From Nostoc sp. NIES-4103 (GTDB lineage Bacteria > Cyanobacteriota > Cyanobacteriia > Cyanobacteriales > Nostocaceae), in NCBI RefSeq assembly GCF_002368335.1, contig NZ_AP018288.1:1357551-1421550 (forward strand): DNA of 64,000 nt, given 5' to 3'. The first letter of the stretch is position 1, and every line of letters begins with the position of its first letter. The notes beneath the pieces were generated by a model. The model was not told the origin of the DNA and made no database searches. It was given only the letters and a program-made list of their open reading frames with translations. Below, one piece after another: positions 13,701 to 19,700 of the stretch. The position numbers and the translations under genes were made by a program.

Positions 13701-16700
13701 TACACAGATATTTAACACCAGCAATTTCCGTTGGTTTGACAACGGTTTTGCTACTTTGACTGAGAATGACTACTATTACTTAGTTATTGGTAATGAACAA
13801 ACTGCTAATCGCAACTATTCGTTCCAGTTGCTCAATAGTTCATTCTCTCCAGAGTTAACCTACAATGTTGCTACTCAAGGTTCACTAACAAACGGACAGC
13901 AGGGCTTTATTTACCGCTTCAGTGCCGATGCTCTTGAGCGAATTTTTGTTGATAATTTATCTACAAACGCTTCTGATGGCAACTACCGTTGGAAAATTTA
14001 CACCCCCAACAACAGTTTGCTCAAAGATGACTTCCAAGGAAATGATCTAGAGGTAATTGCATCACAAACAGGTGAATATCTGCTTTATATCCAAGGTGGC
14101 CCTGGTACAAGTGCAATTAACTACAACTTCCGCGTCTTTGTGGAACAGCCATATACAGGCGATATAATTACACCAGGAACAGGTTTCACTTCTAGCACAG
14201 ATGATGGTTCTTTGGGTTTATTGCCCGTCAAGTTGGCAGTTAAGGATAACAAAGGTGCTACTGCAATTCAAGAATATAAAATCCGGTTGTGGGGAGACCC
14301 TGATAATAGTAATCCCTTAATTACCTCTGATGCTAGAACTAAGTATGCCTTGGATGAAAAAGGTTATAGCTATCAGGTGAAAGCTGTTGACCCAGACAAA
14401 GATGCCCTGGTATACCGCCTGATTGATTCACCTACAGGGGCATTAATTAATAGTGACACGGGAGAATTGCTCTGGTTCCCTGATGCTACGGTCAAAGCTG
14501 GCGATCAAGTTAATTTCACCGTTGAAGTATCAGATCGCCGTGGTGGTAAAGATGTGCAGAAGTTTGCGGTTGATGTCTACAATAATTTAGGCAAAATCCA
14601 AGGTGCAGTTTTTGAAGATATCAACAGCAATACCTACCGGGATACAACTTTAGTTAAAGGTGATAACCCGCATATTGTATTTGCCCTTGATGTCTCTGGT
14701 AGTGCTGGGTCACGCACAGTTGATTGGACAACAACTGATTTAGAAACATTTGCTAACAGTTCCTACTCAATTCTGGATATGGAGTTGGGAACTGTACTAG
14801 CTTTAAGCGAACAATTAATACTGCAAGGTCGGGGTAATACTACTCAGATAGGTCTTGTCCTCTGGGATACTTCATCTTATCTCGTGGATATGAACCCCGC
14901 CGAGGCAGGTATCCAACTCTACACAACTGCACTGGCAGATAACAATAACAATGGCATTGCAGACTTAAAAGAAATTCTCAATATTAACAGTCCCGGTGGT
15001 GGTACAGATTTTACACCGGGTTTACAAGCTGCTAAAGGTGTGCTTGATGGCTTAACAAGCGTGCCGAATCTGATTTTCATGTCTGATGGGTTTGGCAGTG
15101 TAGATGAAACGGTAGTTGCTGATATCCGTGGGGCGGGTGTAAATCTTACTGCATTTGGCATTGGTGCTGGTGCAGGAATGGAACAACTGAGAAAGGTAGA
15201 CCCCAACGCTATCCAAATTACTGATGTCAACGAACTGATTGACATTTTTAGCGGCTGGGATTCCCGATACTCTAATGAACCGTTCTTAGAGAATATTACT
15301 GTCTACTTGGACTTAAACAATAATGGTTTGCTAGATGAAAATGAACCTTGGCAGTTAACTAAAGAAGATGAAAGTAATTCAATCTTGGGTGAAACTAAAT
15401 ACTATTTCACTTTCAATGATTTGCTACCGGGTACATACACAGTCCGACAAATTGTTCCTAATGGTTATGTCCAAACAACTCCCAGTGCTAACGGATTTGT
15501 GGACACAGTTACTGCTACCAGTGACTCAACTTTCAGCCATCTGTTCGGCTTAAACAAAATTGCTGCACCTGCTAACCAAAATCCAATTTTCCGCAGCACC
15601 GCGCCCACACCAACTTTACAAATTGGGGAAGCCCTGATTTATCAAGCATTCGCCGAAGACCCGGATGCAGATGTGCTGAGTTATGACCTCACCCTAGCGC
15701 CTGAAGAGATGAGTGTTGATCCTGAAACAGGAACTCTAGTTTGGTCTCCTCAAGCAAATCAGGCGGGAGCATTTAATGTGATTTTGCGGGTCAAGGATGG
15801 TCGGGGTGGTGTAGCTTTACAGGCTTTTGCTGGAACGGTATTACCAGTAAATAATGCACCTGTGTTTATCTCCCAATTGCCAACAACGGTTCAGCCTCAA
15901 GTGGGTAAGGTTTTCAATTACCAAGCGCAAGCGATAGACGCAGATGGTGATACTTTAACTTACGGACTCTTATCAGGCGCACCTACTGGCATTACCATTA
16001 ATTCTACAACTGGTTTAGTTAGCTGGACTCCTACGGCGGCACAACTTGGTTCTCAGAAGTTCTCCATTCAAGTTACGGATGGTAGAGGCAAAGAAAACAT
16101 TCAGGATCTGAGTGTAGTTGTTAGCCAACCTAAACCTAATCAGGCTCCTGTAATCACTTCTACCCCACGCACCTCGACTCGCTTGGGTAATTCTTACTTC
16201 TACGAAATTACAGCCACGGATGCAGATGGCGATGCTTTAAACTACAGTTTGGAAACTGCACCTACAGGAATGACTATTGCCAAGAATGTCATTGCTTGGA
16301 CGCCCGCAGCTAATCAATCTGGCAATAACAATGTTGTTGTCAAGGTTACAGATAGTCAAGGTGGTAGCACCAACCAATCCTTCACCATCAATGTTGGTTA
16401 TCAAGCTGCTAACTTAGCGCCTGTGATTACCTCTGCACCAGATTTTGTTACCAATTTAGAGCAAGAGTATCAGTATGATCTTAAAGGAAACGACCCAGAT
16501 GGCGATCGCTTAATTTGGAGTCTTGACAATGCACCAAGTGGTATGGTAATTGACCCAACCACCGGGGCATTACGTTGGCAGCCTCAGTCTACCCAAGTTG
16601 GTGATTATACTGTTGCTATTCGCTTGACTGATAGTTACGGTTTCTATGTTGGTCAGGAATACACACTCACCGTTACAGGCACAAATACACCACCAATATT

Positions 16701-19700
16701 CGTTTCCAACCCCAATACTCGTGCAGGCGTAGGTCAAAAATACACATATAGCGTAGTAGCAAAAGATGCCGAGAATGATGCCATAACCTACACACTGAAT
16801 CGCCGTCCAGCAGACATGACCATTGACGCTAACGGCCAGATTGAGTGGACTCCTCAAGCTGCGGGTAGTTATGAAATTGAGGTTCAGGCAACAGATGCTC
16901 AGGGAGGCACTGCTACCCAAGCTTACAAAATCGAAGTGGAGACAACGGCGATTAATCAGGCTCCCACAATTACTTCCACTCCTAAGTATGTGGCCATATT
17001 GGGCAGCACCTACAGCTATGATGTGGATGCCACAGACCCTGAAAATGGGGCGTTGACTTACCAGTTAATTAATAATGGTGGCGCGACAGGTTTAGCCATC
17101 AATGCTACTACTGGCTTACTCACTTGGGCGACTCCGGTAGCAGGAAATTATCAGGTAGTGGTGGGTGCAGTTGATACTGAAGGGCTGGGTGCGGCTCAAG
17201 GCTTTACCCTCACAGCCAGAGCCAATGCCCCAGCTGTAATCCGTTCTACACCAATTACCACAGCAAGTCCTGACCAACTGTACCGCTATGACGTTCAAGC
17301 CAGTGACCCGGAAGGCGGCAAACTGACTTACAAACTAGATACTACATCTGTAGGTAAAGGTATCATCATTGATGACCAGGGAAGAGTGAGTTGGACACCA
17401 ACACTAGCTCAGGTGGGTACTCACAATATTGTGCTGACAGTCACAGATGATGCTGGAGCTACCACCCAGCAAAGCTACAACTTGGTGGTTGCTACTGACA
17501 ATACTGCACCTCAAGTCAAACTACAATTTGCAGGTTTCAACCCCACAAATTTGGGTTCTCAGATTACCTTCTGGGCACAGGCAACAGATAATGTCAAGGT
17601 TGCTAATTTGCAACTTTTGGTAGGTGGTACTCCGGTAGCATTAGATGCCTTTGGGCAGGCAACAGTGAAATTGAACACCGCTGGTAACATAAATATCATC
17701 GCCAGAGCTACAGATAGCGCAGGCAATATCAAGGATGACTCAGTTGTGATCACTGTTATTGACCCATCCCAGCCTGCCAATGCTCCAGAAGTAGCACTAG
17801 ACCTTGACAAAATAGCTAACGGTGTGGTTACCAAAGTCACGGATATCTTTGGTAAGGTCTCTGATGCAGATGACAACCTGAAAGATTACATTGTCGAAGT
17901 CGCCCCAATTGGTACAGATAACTGGATCACCATGTTCAAGGGGAATGCAGAAGTTGCATCAAGTAATTCCCTTGGTAAGTTTGATCCTACCTTTATCGAT
18001 GACGGTACATACCAAATTCGCTTGACAGCCACTGATGACACTGGGCTGTCTAGTTCAATAGCTGGAGAGGTTGATGTCATAACCGGGCTGTTAAAGTTTG
18101 GTGATTTCCAGATGACCTTTACGGATATGCTGATTCCCACAGCTAATCGACCAATTCAAGTCAACCGTACTTATGATACTTTGGCTCTCAACCGTCAGGG
18201 TGATCTGGCTCCTGGCTGGCGTATTGACTACCGTAATGTTGATTTGCGCTCTAGTTTGGGCAAGGATGAAACATTTGAGGAGTTTGGCATTCGTACTTTA
18301 GGTTTTAGCGATCGCACACGAGTTTATCTAACTGTGCCTGGGTTGTCCCGTCAAGTATTTGAATTTGAACCAACTCCCAGTCGCTTGAATTCGTTTATAC
18401 CTGCGGGTTTTGAAGCCGCAGCAATGTACAATCCCGCATTTAAGCCATTGGGAACTACTACCAGTCAACTAACCATTTCCAATGGCAAGAGTGATGCTGC
18501 AATGGTGGTGAGAGACCCTGATGGCACATATCGGGGCTTGCAAGGTGAGCCATACGACCCATCTAATCCTTTCTTTGGAGCCAAGTATCTGCTAACCCTG
18601 AGCGACGGTACAGTCTACGAAATTGATCCCACTAACGGCAAGGTAAATAGTATAACTAGCAGTGATGGTGAAAAGTTAACTTTTACAGATAGTGCTATTA
18701 CTAGTTCAGTGGGGCCCCAAATCACTTTCAAGCGAGATGCCCAAAATCGGATTATCGCCGCAATTGATCCATCTGGCAAAGAAATTCGCTACGAATATGA
18801 TAGTAAAGGTGATTTAGCAGCAGTCACAGACCGTGATGGCAATACTACCCGTTTTGTCTACAATCCTAATCGCGCTCACTACCTTGATCAGGTGATTGAT
18901 CCGCTGAATCGCTCTGCATTGCGGAATGAATACGATGCTCAAGGGCGTTTAAGTATAATCAAGGATGCGTCTGGTAATCCAGTTAACTTTGTCTATGACC
19001 CAAATAACCAAACTGAAGCCGTCACTAATGCCCTAGGGAAAACAACGCTTTATGAATATGACGAGCGTGGCAATACACTCCAAATTAATGATGCTTTGGG
19101 CAATACAACTAAATACACTTACAACGCCGATAACGATGTACTTACCTACACAGATGCTCGTGGATTTACAACTACCTACACCTATAGCAATGGCAAACCG
19201 TTAACCGAAACAGATGCTCTCGGTAATGTCACTACTACCGTTTACGATGCTAATGGCAACCTGAATGCGATTACAGACCCACTAGGTAATGTCACCACCT
19301 ACAGCTACAGCAAATCAGGCAAAGATTTAACTTCAATCAAAGATGCGGAAGGAGCAATCAGCAGCTTTGACTCATCTAATGGACTACCTTACAGCATCAA
19401 GCTTGGCAATCAAACAATTAGTAGCTTTGGTTACGATAGTAACTCCAGAATAAATAAAAATACTGACCAATACGGCAATGTGACGGTGTATGAGTATGAT
19501 GCCAATGGTAGAGTAGTTAAAGAGACCGCGACTACGCCAAAAGGTCAAGTGTTGATCACTACTCGCAGCTTTGATAATAGCGATCGCATTATCAGTGAAA
19601 CCACACCTGATGGCACAGTAACTTTAACTGAATACGACAAAGCCGGCAGAGTTGCAGCTAAGACAGTAAACGGTCAACGCACCACATATGAGTATGACTT

